From Rhodococcus tibetensis (GTDB lineage Bacteria > Actinomycetota > Actinomycetes > Mycobacteriales > Mycobacteriaceae), in contig NZ_JANFQF010000001.1 in NCBI RefSeq assembly GCF_024438035.1, positions 62,001 to 126,000 of the forward strand: a DNA stretch of 64,000 bases, in the 5' to 3' direction. The notes beneath the pieces were generated by a model, which searched no databases, had not been told where the DNA came from, and worked only from the letters and a program-made list of their open reading frames with translations. A program made the translations under genes and the position numbers. The stretch's first letter is position 1; the number at the start of each line of letters is the position of its first letter. Positions 25,422-37,401 of the stretch are shown here, piece after piece.

Positions 25422-25924
25422 ATGTGGAACTGCGACAGCGGGGCGAGGCCCACAGGCACTCCGCGTCCGTAGGCGTTGAAAACCTGCCCGAAACCCGCAT
25501 AGATACCGATGTGTGACGCGTCCGGATTGAGAACGACGATGTCGCCGGGTGCCAATGCCCATAGCGGAATCCGAGCGCCTACCTCGGCCTGCTCCCACGT
25601 GGTGCGCGGTAACCTCACCCCGGCCTGTCGAAATGCCCACTGCACCAGGCCCGAACAATCCCAGGCGTCGGGACCCGTTCCGCCCCAGAGGTAGGGCTTA
25701 CCGGTCTGGGTGACCGCGGCCGCCAGCGCGGCGAGACCGGTGGGAGTGGGGATCGGTGTGGGAAGGACGGCAGATCCACTGGAACTGCCCGCCGTGCTTC
25801 CACTGTCGGCGCTCCCGGCAACCGGTGCCGCGTTCGACGGAAACGCCGTCAGAGCTGCGGCGCTGAACGCCAATGCTCCAGCTACCACCGCGCGTCGTAC
25901 AGGAAGATGCCTGCGCTGGAACAC
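25400..25924 (-). CDS. Secreted NlpC/P60 family peptidoglycan hydrolase
   Basis: A 174-residue protein with a signal peptide (basic RRHLPVRR, hydrophobic AVVAGALAFSAAALTAF, cleavage near AAPVA), a Ser/Pro linker and a catalytic domain. The domain contains WDCSGLVQWAFR (nucleophile Cys) and ASHIGIYAG (catalytic His), the pair expected for D-Glu-meso-DAP endopeptidases of the RipA/RipB type. GGGGGA precedes the GTG at 25924. The 167-bp stretch to the next gene holds its promoter region and a 10-bp GTGACGTCAC palindrome (25997-26006). Confidence 0.88.
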   Translation of the reverse strand: MFQRRHLPVRRAVVAGALAFSAAALTAFPSNAAPVAGSADSGSTAGSSSGSAVLPTPIPTPTGLAALAAAVTQTGKPYLWGGTGPDAWDCSGLVQWAFRQAGVRLPRTTWEQAEVGARIPLWALAPGDIVVLNPDASHIGIYAGFGQVFNAYGRGVPVGLAPLSQFHIYSIRRF

Positions 25925-26091
25925 GGAGTCCCCCTTCGTTCGCTACTGCTCCGTGGAAGGCGTGCACCACCTGTTCCCCCGGTGGTACGCGCCCATGTGA
26001 CGTCACGGGAAGCGTACAAAGTACCGCGCGAGTGTGCCTGGCGTTTGCCGATATCCGCGCCGAAGCACGGCGAGGTGAAGTGTCTTTCCCG

Positions 26092-26958
26092 TCACCGTCC
26101 AGCGATGGTCAGCACCACGTCGGCCAGGGCAGGGGCGTTATCGCGCTCGGGAATCGTGGCCGAGATCAGCAGAAGGCCGGCCTCTTTCCAGATGCGCACG
26201 TGTAACGTTTCACCGGGAAACACCACACCTGCGAACCGTGCCTTGAACCCCGCCACCAGCGACGCGTCGGAGTCCAGCATCGTGTCGACCACTGCCTTGC
26301 ACACAATCCCGTAGGTGCACAGTCCGTGGAGAATCGGCGCCGGAAATCCAGCGGCGGCGGCGAACTGGGGATCGGAATGCAACGGATTGCGATCACCACA
26401 CATCCGGTACATCAACGCCTGTTGTGGTAGCACGGGAATGTCGACCTCGGCGTCGGCCGCACGGCCGGGCAACTCGACGGCCTGGGAAGGCCCGCGTTCG
26501 CCGCCGAATCCGCCCTCACCGCGGGCGAAGATGGACGAGCGGCTCGTCCAGAGGGGCACTCCGTCCACGTCGGTGGTGGCCGACTCCTGGACGATGACCG
26601 CAGCCTTTCCCTTGTCCCACACCTCCGCGATGCGGGTTGTGGTGCGGGCCTTGCCCTCCGGCGGGAGTGGCCGGTGCACGGTCACTTCCTGGCTACCGTG
26701 CACCACGCTCGCGAGATCGATCTCGACACCGGGGAAGGACACGCGGGGAGCGTCGGTGGCATGGAAATTGGCTGCGACCGTCGCGAAAGTCGGAAGGACC
26801 TGAGGGGTGCGGTCTGTGAGGTAGCGCAACTCTTTCTCGTCCAAGGGACGGGAACCGGCACCGAGCGCGAGATGATAGTGCTGCACGTCGGAAGCGGTCC
26901 AGGAGAACTCCAGCGTGGGCAGTTCCGCGCCGATGGCGATATTCGGGTCAATGGGCAT
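26092..26958 (-). CDS. MaoC-like enoyl-CoA hydratase of the steroid cluster (Hsd4B-type)
   Basis: A 288-residue double hot-dog protein. The C-terminal half holds the hydratase-2 motif (YRMCGDRNPLHSDPQFAAAAGFPAPILHG) with the catalytic Asp and His. It would hydrate an enoyl-CoA, probably in steroid side-chain breakdown. In the mycobacterial cholesterol cluster the same kind of gene (Rv3538) follows kstD and is divergent from hsaE. Here kstD is only a remnant, whose last 11 bases overlap this gene. The ATG at 26958 has GGAGACG upstream, and the KstR box at 27111 may still drive it. Confidence 0.82.
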   Translation of the reverse strand: MPIDPNIAIGAELPTLEFSWTASDVQHYHLALGAGSRPLDEKELRYLTDRTPQVLPTFATVAANFHATDAPRVSFPGVEIDLASVVHGSQEVTVHRPLPPEGKARTTTRIAEVWDKGKAAVIVQESATTDVDGVPLWTSRSSIFARGEGGFGGERGPSQAVELPGRAADAEVDIPVLPQQALMYRMCGDRNPLHSDPQFAAAAGFPAPILHGLCTYGIVCKAVVDTMLDSDASLVAGFKARFAGVVFPGETLHVRIWKEAGLLLISATIPERDNAPALADVVLTIAGR

Positions 26959-27109
26959 TCGTGGCGTCTCCGGTACGTGTGGTGGGAGGAACGGTGTGGA
27001 CAGGTGTGCCGGGAGTATCGAGAACGGCCGGGCGCGCCGCCGTCAGCGAGGCGGTCATTCCGCCCACACCACGAACGACGACAACCGTGTCGGATTCGTG
27101 CTTGCTCAT
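26948..27109 (-). pseudogene. kstD: Remnant of 3-ketosteroid Δ1-dehydrogenase (kstD), N-terminus only
   Basis: From the ATG at 27109 the complement reads MSKHESDTVVVVRGVGGMTA, then SLTAARPAVLDTPGTP and a short unrelated tail ending at 26948: 53 codons in all. The first 25 residues align with the start of KstD flavoproteins (MSKxExDVVVVGSGxxGMTAALTAA). A normal KstD has about 550 residues, so about 95% is missing. The FAD-binding GxGxxG is also altered (an Arg where the first Gly is expected). The position, between a KstR box and the MaoC gene and divergent from hsaE, is exactly where kstD stands in related clusters. Confidence 0.75.
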
Positions 27110-27110
27110 G

Positions 27111-27124
27111 TAGAACACGTTATA
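27111..27124. promoter_or_regulatory. KstR operator between the kstD remnant and hsaE
   Basis: TAGAACACGTTATA fits the published KstR consensus TnnAACnnGTTnnA at every fixed position. It begins 2 bases upstream of the kstD remnant ATG and lies about 130 bp before hsaE, so it can control both directions. KstR is the TetR-family repressor of the upper cholesterol pathway, released by a steroid-CoA intermediate. Its gene is not in this window. Confidence 0.8.
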
Positions 27125-27255
27125 GAATGATGGGGTTGTCGGTCCATCCTCACAGCCAGGAAGTGTCGAGGCCGATGGCAGGCGAGAACGAACACGTTGC
27201 AGTGGCGACCGGTGGGCGTGCGCATCCAGTCGAACTTTCAGGGAAGGCTCAGAAC

Positions 27256-28038
27256 ATGCTTTCGAACCAACTACGCACCGAGTTGGCCGATCAGCTCGAC
27301 ACCGCGGAGCGCAGTCGGGCTCCCATCGGGCCCCTGACCGCCGCCCATGACATCGACGTCGTCGACGCGTACGAAATCCAACTGATCAATATCCGTCGCC
27401 GACTGCAGAACGGTGCGAGGGTCGTCGGCCACAAGGTCGGGCTGTCCTCCCTCGCCATGCAGCAGATGATGGGTGTCGACGAACCCGACTACGGGCATCT
27501 GCTCGCCGACATGGAGGTCTTCGAGGATCAACCCGTCGACACAGCCCGGTTCTGCTACCCGCGGGTCGAGGTGGAGGTGGGTTTCGTGCTCGGCGCCGAC
27601 CTCCCCGGAGCCGACTGCACCGAGCAGGACGTCCTCGATGCCACGGTGGCGTTCGCGCCGTCCATCGAACTGATCGACAGCCGCATCAGGGACTGGAGAA
27701 TCGGGCTGGCCGACACCATCGCCGACAACGCGTCCTCCGCAGGCTTCGTGCTCGGCATCAATCGAGTGCGCCCGTCCGACATCGACATCAAGACCATCGA
27801 CGCGGTCCTGACCCGCAACGGTGAGCGCATCGCCGAAGGGCGCAGCGACGCGGTGCTCGGCAATCCGGTGACGGCCGTCGCCTGGCTGGCGCAGAAGGTC
27901 GACAGCTTCGGCGTCCGGTTGAAGGCCGGCGACATCGTGCTGCCCGGTTCGTGCACCCGCGCCATCGACGCTCGTCCGGGCGATCACTTCCGTGCCGAGT
28001 TCAGTGGACTCGGAACCGTATCCCTGCAGTTCAAGTAG
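27256..28038 (+). CDS. hsaE: 2-hydroxypenta/hexa-dienoate hydratase HsaE
   Basis: A 260-residue enzyme that hydrates 2-hydroxyhexa-2,4-dienoate, released by HsaD from the steroid A ring, to 4-hydroxy-2-oxohexanoate. Family features are [38 protein letters not shown], and the metal-binding acidic residues in [13 protein letters not shown] and [13 protein letters not shown]. The ATG at 27256 was chosen over an ATG at 27175 because GGGAAGG sits 8 bases ahead and [10 protein letters not shown] matches the usual start. hsaG follows after 10 bp. Confidence 0.9.
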   Translation: MLSNQLRTELADQLDTAERSRAPIGPLTAAHDIDVVDAYEIQLINIRRRLQNGARVVGHKVGLSSLAMQQMMGVDEPDYGHLLADMEVFEDQPVDTARFCYPRVEVEVGFVLGADLPGADCTEQDVLDATVAFAPSIELIDSRIRDWRIGLADTIADNASSAGFVLGINRVRPSDIDIKTIDAVLTRNGERIAEGRSDAVLGNPVTAVAWLAQKVDSFGVRLKAGDIVLPGSCTRAIDARPGDHFRAEFSGLGTVSLQFK

Positions 28039-28048
28039 GAGTTTGTTC

Positions 28049-28951
28049 ATGACGAAGGCAAGTGTGGCGATCGTCGGTTCGGGCAACATCAGTACCGACC
28101 TGCTCTACAAACTGCAGCGATCCGAGTGGCTCGAGCCGCGGTGGATGATCGGGATCGACCCCGAGAGCGAGGGCCTCGCCCGGGCGCGCAAGCTGGGCTT
28201 GGAAACGTCCGCCGAGGGTGTCGACTGGTTGCTGAACCAGCCGGAGAAGCCGGACCTGGTCTTCGAGGCAACGTCTGCCTACGTGCATCGTGAGGCAGCC
28301 CCCCGATACGAGGCAGCAGGCATCCGCGCGGTGGACCTGACACCGGCTGCCGTCGGCCCTGCCGTCGTTCCGCCCGCGAACCTGTGTGAGCACCTCGGTG
28401 CCCCCAACGTCAACATGATCACCTGCGGGGGGCAGGCCACCATCCCGATCGTGTACGCCGTGTCCCGGGTCGTGGCCGTGCCCTACGCCGAGATCGTTGC
28501 CTCGGTGGCGTCCGTGTCGGCCGGTCCGGGCACCCGCGCCAACATCGACGAGTTCACCAAGACCACCAGCCGCGGAATCGAAACCATCGGTGGCGCCCGT
28601 CGCGGCAAAGCCATCATCATCCTCAATCCGGCCGACCCACCGATGATCATGCGCGACACGATTTTCTGCGCAATCCCGGAAGATGCCGACCGCGACGCCA
28701 TCACCGACTCGATCCACCGGGTCGTCGCAGACATCCAGCAATATGTTCCTGGCTACCGGCTACTGAACGAACCGCAGTTCGACGACCCCAGCGTCGTCTC
28801 CGGCGGGCAGGCAACCGTCACCACGTTCGTCGAGGTCGAGGGCGCAGGCGACTTCCTGCCGCCGTACGCCGGGAATCTCGACATCATGACCGCTGCGGCG
28901 ACGAAGGTGGGCGAAGAGATCGCCCAGAAGCTCCTGAGTGTGGAGGCATGA
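28049..28951 (+). CDS. hsaG: Acylating aldehyde dehydrogenase HsaG
   Basis: A 300-residue enzyme that converts propanal (or acetaldehyde) from the HsaF aldolase to the acyl-CoA using NAD and CoA. The NAD motif [17 protein letters not shown] is at the N-terminus and the catalytic Cys lies in [14 protein letters not shown] (near residue 130). Such dehydrogenases form a channelled complex with the aldolase encoded next. Its TGA overlaps the hsaF ATG (ATGA), which keeps the two subunits in balance. Confidence 0.93.
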   Translation: MTKASVAIVGSGNISTDLLYKLQRSEWLEPRWMIGIDPESEGLARARKLGLETSAEGVDWLLNQPEKPDLVFEATSAYVHREAAPRYEAAGIRAVDLTPAAVGPAVVPPANLCEHLGAPNVNMITCGGQATIPIVYAVSRVVAVPYAEIVASVASVSAGPGTRANIDEFTKTTSRGIETIGGARRGKAIIILNPADPPMIMRDTIFCAIPEDADRDAITDSIHRVVADIQQYVPGYRLLNEPQFDDPSVVSGGQATVTTFVEVEGAGDFLPPYAGNLDIMTAAATKVGEEIAQKLLSVEA

Positions 28952-29985
28952 GCACAATGGTCCACTTCGACCCCAGCTGGGACATCCGCGTTACCGACAC
29001 GTCGCTGCGCGACGGTTCGCACCACAAGCGCCACCAGTTCACCGGTGAGGAGGTGCGGGCAATTGTCGGCGCCCTCGACAATGCGGGAGTGCCGGTCATC
29101 GAGGTCACTCACGGTGACGGGCTGGGCGGTTCGTCGTTCAACTATGGTTTCTCGAAGGTTCCCGAGCAGGAACTCATCTCCATTGCCGTCGACACGGCGA
29201 AGAACGCGAAGATCGCCTTCCTGATGCTGCCGGGGCTGGGAATCAAGGACGACATCATCGTGGCTCAGGACAACGGCGCGTCGATCTGCCGCATCGCGAC
29301 CCATTGCACCGAGGCAGATGTATCGATCCAGCACTTCGGCCTGGCCCGCGAGCGCGGACTCGAAACCGTCGGCTTCCTCATGATGGCTCATTCCATTCCG
29401 CCGGAGAAGCTCGCCGAGCAGGCGCGGATCATGGCGGATGCCGGATGCCAGTGCGTCTACGTCGTGGATTCGGCCGGTGCGCTCGTCCTCGAGCAGGTGT
29501 CCGACCGTGTCGAGGCTCTGGTGCAGGAGCTGGGGTCGGACGCGCAGGTGGGATTCCACGGCCACGAAAACCTCGGTCTCGGCGTGGCCAACTCGATCGC
29601 CGCGGTGCGCGCGGGAGCCAAACAGATCGACGGCAGCACGAGACGGTTCGGTGCCGGTGCCGGCAACGCCCCCGTCGAGGCGTTCGTGGGCGTGTGCGAC
29701 AAGATCGGCGTCAAGACCGGCATCGACTTCTTCGCGATCGCCGACGCCGCCGAGGACGTGGTCCGGCCGGCGATGCCTGCCGAATGTCTTCTCGACCGCC
29801 AGGCGCTGATGATGGGTTACGCAGGTGTGTACTCGAGCTTCCTCAAGCACGCCGAACGTCAGGCCGAGCGGTACGGCGTCTCGCCCGCAGAACTCCTCGT
29901 CCGCGCGGGCAAGCGCAAGCTGGTCGGTGGGCAGGAAGATCAGCTCATCGACATCGCCCTGGAGCTGCAAAAAGAGCGCCTGTGA
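28948..29985 (+). CDS. hsaF: 4-hydroxy-2-oxovalerate/oxohexanoate aldolase HsaF
   Basis: A 345-residue DRE-TIM metallolyase: [19 protein letters not shown] carries the Arg/Asp pair and [15 protein letters not shown] the metal-binding His residues. It splits 4-hydroxy-2-oxohexanoate to pyruvate and propanal, passing the aldehyde to HsaG. Its stop codon is formed by the first bases of the hairpin at 29982-30021. Third gene of the hsaEGF unit. Confidence 0.93.
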   Translation: MSTMVHFDPSWDIRVTDTSLRDGSHHKRHQFTGEEVRAIVGALDNAGVPVIEVTHGDGLGGSSFNYGFSKVPEQELISIAVDTAKNAKIAFLMLPGLGIKDDIIVAQDNGASICRIATHCTEADVSIQHFGLARERGLETVGFLMMAHSIPPEKLAEQARIMADAGCQCVYVVDSAGALVLEQVSDRVEALVQELGSDAQVGFHGHENLGLGVANSIAAVRAGAKQIDGSTRRFGAGAGNAPVEAFVGVCDKIGVKTGIDFFAIADAAEDVVRPAMPAECLLDRQALMMGYAGVYSSFLKHAERQAERYGVSPAELLVRAGKRKLVGGQEDQLIDIALELQKERL

Positions 29986-30021
29986 GCATTTCTTGACGTC
30001 GGGCGGTCAATAAGTGCTCAC
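29982..30021. terminator. Bidirectional hairpin between hsaF and the VOC gene
   Basis: GTGAGCATTTCTTGAC (29982-29997) pairs at 14 of 16 positions with the inverse of 30006-30021 around an 8-base loop. The left arm contains the hsaF stop and the right arm contains the stop of the convergent VOC gene. It is close to the element at 61184-61223, sharing AAGTGCTCACGG. A role as a shared terminator is inferred from position; there is no U-run. Confidence 0.6.
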
Positions 30022-30398
30022 GGGTGAGCGGTTTCCCAGAGCCCGACGACGTTTCCCTCGGGGTCGGTGAAGTAGGCGGCAAAACCCATGTTGCCGACCG
30101 GGGTTCGACCGGTCACGGTCTTTCCACCGAGGGATTCGATCTTCGCCAATGCGGCGTCGATGCTCTCGACGTCGACGGTGACCAGGGGAGAAGTCACTTC
30201 GTCGCGCTGCATCATGCCGCCGTTGATGTAACCGGGCTCGTCGGGCATCCCGCTCTCACCCACGGGTCCGGTGGTGACCATGCTGTAGTCCATCTCGGGG
30301 ATCTCGGCGATGGCCCAGCCGAACGCGTCGCGGTAGAACGCGCGAGCGCGATCGCCGTCGTCGTAGGGGATCTCGAAGTGCACGATTCGACCTGTCAT
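30018..30398 (-). CDS. VOC/glyoxalase-like protein
   Basis: A 126-residue single-domain vicinal oxygen chelate protein: GRIVHFEIPYDDGDRARAFYRDAFGW at the start, then GGKTVTGRTPVGNMGFAAYFTDPEGNVVGLWE at the end, with His and Glu at two usual metal positions. Such small proteins can be lactoylglutathione-lyase-like, resistance proteins or non-catalytic binders; nothing identifies the substrate. GGAGGC precedes the ATG at 30398. It lies between the ends of the hsaEGF and kshA units and may not be part of steroid metabolism. Confidence 0.8.
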   Translation of the reverse strand: MTGRIVHFEIPYDDGDRARAFYRDAFGWAIAEIPEMDYSMVTTGPVGESGMPDEPGYINGGMMQRDEVTSPLVTVDVESIDAALAKIESLGGKTVTGRTPVGNMGFAAYFTDPEGNVVGLWETAHP

Positions 30399-30490
30399 GG
30401 GATGCCTCCGGCTCGGCGGAAACCGCCGTGTCCGACGGCACTTTTCAGCCTAAGTCGCCGGTTTCGCAGGCGAAAGGGGTACACACAGCT

Positions 30491-30543
30491 TCGCCCGATG
30501 CGACATCGGTGCAGTCGAGCTGCACGAATGTCACATCGGGCGA
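30491..30543. terminator. Long hairpin downstream of the kshA unit
   Basis: The outer arms 30491-30506 and 30528-30543 pair at 15 of 16 positions, and the inner GTGCAG/CTGCAC pair is perfect, giving a nearly continuous stem. It starts 22 bases beyond the stop of the gene at 30565-30915. It probably ends the kshA transcript before the VOC gene. There is no U-run, as is common for hairpin terminators in high-GC actinobacteria. Confidence 0.55.
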
Positions 30544-30564
30544 GAGCGGGGTGGGGCCGGACGG

Positions 30565-30915
30565 CTACTCGAGGTGATCTCGCACGTCGATGAACCCCTC
30601 CATCACCGCGTGGTTGATGCTGTCCCACAGACGTGGGCAGCCGTCCTGCAGGGCGGTGGGCTGCCCCTCCGCCACCCGGTCGCGAAACGTGGGGCACGTC
30701 TTCGCCGGGTCACTCGTCCACTGGACGCTGGTGTGTTTCAGGCTGTTCTTGCGTACCAGGACGCAGGTGCCGCAGGTGCGGCACTCGACTTCGTTCATTC
30801 CGTCGTCGAGGTAGTTGGCCTTGTCGGCCATCGTCTGCGCATGAATGGCCTCGAGCCGAGCAGGTTGCCCGGCGTAGTCGGGAGCTTTTGCCCATTCGGT
30901 CGAGGCACTCATCAT
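30565..30915 (-). CDS. Conserved small Cys-containing protein coupled to kshA
   Basis: A 116-residue protein with ECRTCGTCVLVRKNSLKHTSVQW and two later cysteines (KTCPTF, DGCPRLW), giving a CxxCxxC-like metal or cluster site. Its ATG overlaps the kshA stop (TGATG), a strong sign of shared function. A gene of this kind (Rv3527 in M. tuberculosis) accompanies kshA there too. A role in electron transfer to, or maturation of, the Rieske oxygenase is possible but not shown. Confidence 0.75.
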   Translation of the reverse strand: MMSASTEWAKAPDYAGQPARLEAIHAQTMADKANYLDDGMNEVECRTCGTCVLVRKNSLKHTSVQWTSDPAKTCPTFRDRVAEGQPTALQDGCPRLWDSINHAVMEGFIDVRDHLE

Positions 30916-32090
30916 CAGACCTGCGCTTCCTTGCTCTCGGCTCCGGCGGTCACTGTCGCTTCCGCGGCCTCTCGCTCGGCCTTCTGCCGGGCCAGGTTCT
31001 CTTCCACCTCGTGTTGCCAGGCCTCGTTGGCCTTGGTGGTGTCGACCTCGAACTCGAATCGCTGCGTCATCTTCTCGGTGACGTCGGCGACGTCGACATA
31101 GAACTGGTCGTACCACCGTCGTAGCTGGTAGACCGGACCGTCTTCTTCGCACAGCAGGGGGTTGTCGATCTTGGTCTTGTTCTTCCAGATCTCGACATCC
31201 TGCAAGAAGCCCTCGGCGATGCCCTCGGTGAACTTTGCCGCCAGCTTGTCGGCTGTTTCGTCGTCGATGCCGGTCGGCTTCTTGACTGTGACACCGTATT
31301 GGAGCACGAAGGAATTGTTCGTCACCGGATAGTGGCAGTTGATGAGGACGCTCTCGACCTCGTACCCCCCGTAGCTGTTCCACAGCGGATTGATCATGTA
31401 GGACGGCCCGTAGTATGCGGCCTCCGAGCGCAGCAGCGACTCCATGCCGTACTGCGTCGCCATCCCGACGTCGGGGCGCCCCTTCGTGTTGAGGTACTGC
31501 GTCGCAATGTGACCCTCGAAGACGTTCTTGAAGTACGTCGGGAAGGCGTAGTGGATGTAGAAGAAGTGCGCCATGTCGACCACGTTGTCGATGATCTCGC
31601 GGCAGTTGGCGCCCTCGATCAGCATCGAATTCCAAGTCCAGTCGGTCCATTCGTCGCTGTACGCGCCTTCGATCCGGGGGATCGTCACCTCGTCGGGCGG
31701 CGGATTGCCCTCCGGATCGTTCCAGACGAAGAGCTGCCCATTTTGTTCCAGCGTGGTCCACGAGCGTGTGCGTGCGATGGGCGGCACCCGGCGTGCGTAG
31801 GGAATGCTCGTGCATTTGCCGTTGCCGCCCCAGCGCCAATCGTGGAACGGGCACGCCACGGAATCACCCTTGACCGAGCCCTGGGAGAGATCGCCGCCCA
31901 TGTGCCGGCAGTAGGCGTCCAGAACTTTCAGTTCGCCTTTGCTGTCGGCGAAAACGACGAGCTTGGTGCCGAAAGCCGGGACCGAATGCGGATTGCCGTC
32001 CTTGAATGTCTTGGTCAAGCCGAGGCAGTGCCAACCGCGCGCGAAGCGGGTCTGGACAGTACCTACATCGATCTCGCGAATCTGCGCCAT
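30915..32090 (-). CDS. kshA: 3-ketosteroid 9α-hydroxylase, oxygenase subunit KshA
   Basis: A 391-residue Rieske oxygenase. The Rieske site is visible as CRHMGG and CPFHDWRW (residues about 67-90). The mononuclear iron site lies in NVVDMAHFFYIHYAFPTYF near residue 180. It hydroxylates C9 of androstadienedione-type steroids, which with Δ1-dehydrogenation opens ring B. The ATG at 32090 (MAQIREIDVG) has GAGGG upstream; an in-frame ATG at 32111 lacks one. It is divergent from hsaA across two KstR boxes. The reductase KshB is not in this window. Confidence 0.9.
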   Translation of the reverse strand: MAQIREIDVGTVQTRFARGWHCLGLTKTFKDGNPHSVPAFGTKLVVFADSKGELKVLDAYCRHMGGDLSQGSVKGDSVACPFHDWRWGGNGKCTSIPYARRVPPIARTRSWTTLEQNGQLFVWNDPEGNPPPDEVTIPRIEGAYSDEWTDWTWNSMLIEGANCREIIDNVVDMAHFFYIHYAFPTYFKNVFEGHIATQYLNTKGRPDVGMATQYGMESLLRSEAAYYGPSYMINPLWNSYGGYEVESVLINCHYPVTNNSFVLQYGVTVKKPTGIDDETADKLAAKFTEGIAEGFLQDVEIWKNKTKIDNPLLCEEDGPVYQLRRWYDQFYVDVADVTEKMTQRFEFEVDTTKANEAWQHEVEENLARQKAEREAAEATVTAGAESKEAQV

Positions 32091-32119
32091 TGTGCCCTCA
32101 CATCCCTTCATGCTGTCAG

Positions 32120-32236
32120 TAGAACACGTTATAGAAGTTCACCACGATCCGCCAGATTTCGAGCGGCCTTCTTCGAGTACTAAGGCGTCGAACAGCGGCT
32201 TTGTCGATGTCTCGACAGAAATGGGAACGTGTTCTA
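32120..32236. promoter_or_regulatory. Two KstR boxes in the kshA/hsaA divergent promoter
   Basis: TAGAACACGTTATA at 32120-32133 matches TnnAACnnGTTnnA perfectly and is identical to the box at 27111. GGGAACGTGTTCTA at 32223-32236 matches all but the first base. One lies 30 bp upstream of kshA and the other 45 bp upstream of hsaA, so each promoter appears to have its own operator. Confidence 0.75.
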
Positions 32237-32280
32237 GTCTCAGAGAGTGAGTGAACCATCGAACGAGACAGGAGCGTCCT

Positions 32281-35829
<3,549 letters not shown>

Positions 35830-35834
35830 CTTTT

Positions 35835-37283
35835 CTAGACGGCGACGCCGATGTATTTGGTCTCGAGGAATTCGTCGATGCCGGTGGTCCCGCCTTCGCG
35901 CCCGAGCCCGGATTCCTTCACGCCGCCGAACGGCGCGGCCGGGTTGGACACCACTCCCTGGTTGAGTCCGACCATGCCCGACTCGAGCGCTTCGCACACG
36001 CGGATGCCGCGCTTGAGGCTTTCGGTGTACACGTAGGCGACCAGCCCGTACGGGGTGTCATTGGCCCGCTCGATCGCTTCCGCCTCGGTGTCGAAGGTGC
36101 TGATCGCGGCCACGGGGCCGAAGATTTCGTTGTGGCACATCTCGGCGTCGTCGGGCACACCCGTCAGGACCGTCGCCGGGTAGAAGTTGCCCGGGCGGTC
36201 GAGTGCCTCGCCGCCGGTGAGCACCGAGGCGCCGCGCTCGATCGCGTCCGCGACGAGACTGCTGACCTTGCACACGGCGTCCTCGTCGATCAACGGCCCG
36301 ACCACGACGCCGTCCTCCGTGCCGCGCCCGACGGGCAGGGCCTCCATCCGCTGCGTGAATTTGCGCGTGAATTCCTCGGCAACCGAACTGTGCACGAGGA
36401 TTCGGTTGGCGGCCGTGCAGGCCTGGCCGATGTTGCGCATCTTCGCCGCCATCGCCCCGTCGACCGCGTCGTCGAGATTCGCGTCGTCGAAGACGAGGAA
36501 CGGCGCGTTGCCGCCGAGTTCCATGGAGGTGCGCATGACCGTGCGGGCGCACAGTTCGAGCAGGTGCTTCCCGACCTTGGTCGAACCGGTGAACGAGAGC
36601 TTGCGGGCCCTGCCGTCGAGGATGAGGGGAGTGATGACCTCGTCGGGGCTGGACGTGGTGACGACGTTGGCGACGCCGTCGGGCAGCCCGGCCTCGGTGA
36701 GGATGTCGGCGAGCGCCAGGATCGACAGCGGCGTCTGGGCCGCCGGCTTGATGACGGACGTGCACCCGGCGGCGATCGCGGGCCCGATCTTCCGGGTGCC
36801 CATCGCCATCGGGAAGTTCCACGGGGTGATGAGCAGGCTCGGCCCCACGGGCTGGCGGGTCACGAGGAACCGCGACCCGCCGCCGGGCGCCGTCATGTAG
36901 CCGCCGTCGATGCGGACGGCCTCCTCCGCGAACCAGCGGAAGAACTCTGCGGCGTAGGCGATTTCGCCCCGAGCCTCGGTGAGGGGCTTGCCCATCTCGA
37001 GCGTCATGACCAGCGCCAGCCGGTCGACGTTCTCGAGCAGCAGTCGGTGCGCGTTCATGAGGATGGTGCTGCGTTCGCGGGGTGTCGTGGCCGCCCAGGA
37101 CGGTTGCGCCGCCACCGCCGCGTCGAGCGCCTCGCGGGCCTCCGCGGCGTCGGCGTCGGCGACCGTGCACAGGATCTGCCCCGTGGACGGATCATGGACC
37201 GGCATGGTGCGAGCGCTGTCGCGCCACTTGCCGCCGATAAACAGGCCGGTCGGCACCGATGCGATTGCTGCTTCCTCGAGCAT
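35835..37283 (-). CDS. NAD(P)-dependent aldehyde dehydrogenase, succinate-semialdehyde dehydrogenase-like
   Basis: A 482-residue aldehyde dehydrogenase. PSLLITPWNFPMAMGTRKIGPAIAAGC is the cofactor region, MELGGNAPFLVFDDA carries the general base Glu, and IGQACTAANRILV the catalytic Cys. It is most like GabD-type succinate-semialdehyde dehydrogenases. Beside a class III aminotransferase transcribed divergently, it would oxidise the semialdehyde formed by transamination. The shared promoter holds the palindrome at 37331-37348. Substrate is not fixed by sequence. Confidence 0.87.
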   Translation of the reverse strand: MLEEAAIASVPTGLFIGGKWRDSARTMPVHDPSTGQILCTVADADAAEAREALDAAVAAQPSWAATTPRERSTILMNAHRLLLENVDRLALVMTLEMGKPLTEARGEIAYAAEFFRWFAEEAVRIDGGYMTAPGGGSRFLVTRQPVGPSLLITPWNFPMAMGTRKIGPAIAAGCTSVIKPAAQTPLSILALADILTEAGLPDGVANVVTTSSPDEVITPLILDGRARKLSFTGSTKVGKHLLELCARTVMRTSMELGGNAPFLVFDDANLDDAVDGAMAAKMRNIGQACTAANRILVHSSVAEEFTRKFTQRMEALPVGRGTEDGVVVGPLIDEDAVCKVSSLVADAIERGASVLTGGEALDRPGNFYPATVLTGVPDDAEMCHNEIFGPVAAISTFDTEAEAIERANDTPYGLVAYVYTESLKRGIRVCEALESGMVGLNQGVVSNPAAPFGGVKESGLGREGGTTGIDEFLETKYIGVAV

Positions 37284-37330
37284 GGTTTCTCCCCATTCTC
37301 CGTTGCCGAAGTGACGCCGTCCATGTTATA

Positions 37331-37348
37331 CAGATTGTCAACAATCTG
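37331..37348. promoter_or_regulatory. GntR-type operator 1, core GATTGTCAACAATC
   Basis: CAGATTGTCAACAATCTG is an inverted repeat with 8-bp arms around CA. It lies in the 118-bp spacer between the aldehyde dehydrogenase (start 37283) and the aminotransferase (start 37402). The same 14-base core occurs at 41699-41712 in the module's other divergent promoter. The TTGT-N2-ACAA form is typical of FCD-class GntR operators, and a GntR gene of that class lies in the module (43256). Confidence 0.75.
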
Positions 37349-37401
37349 ACAATGCAATTGCTGCGGCACGACCGGCGGCATCTACGTGTGGGAGGGTTCT
37401 C

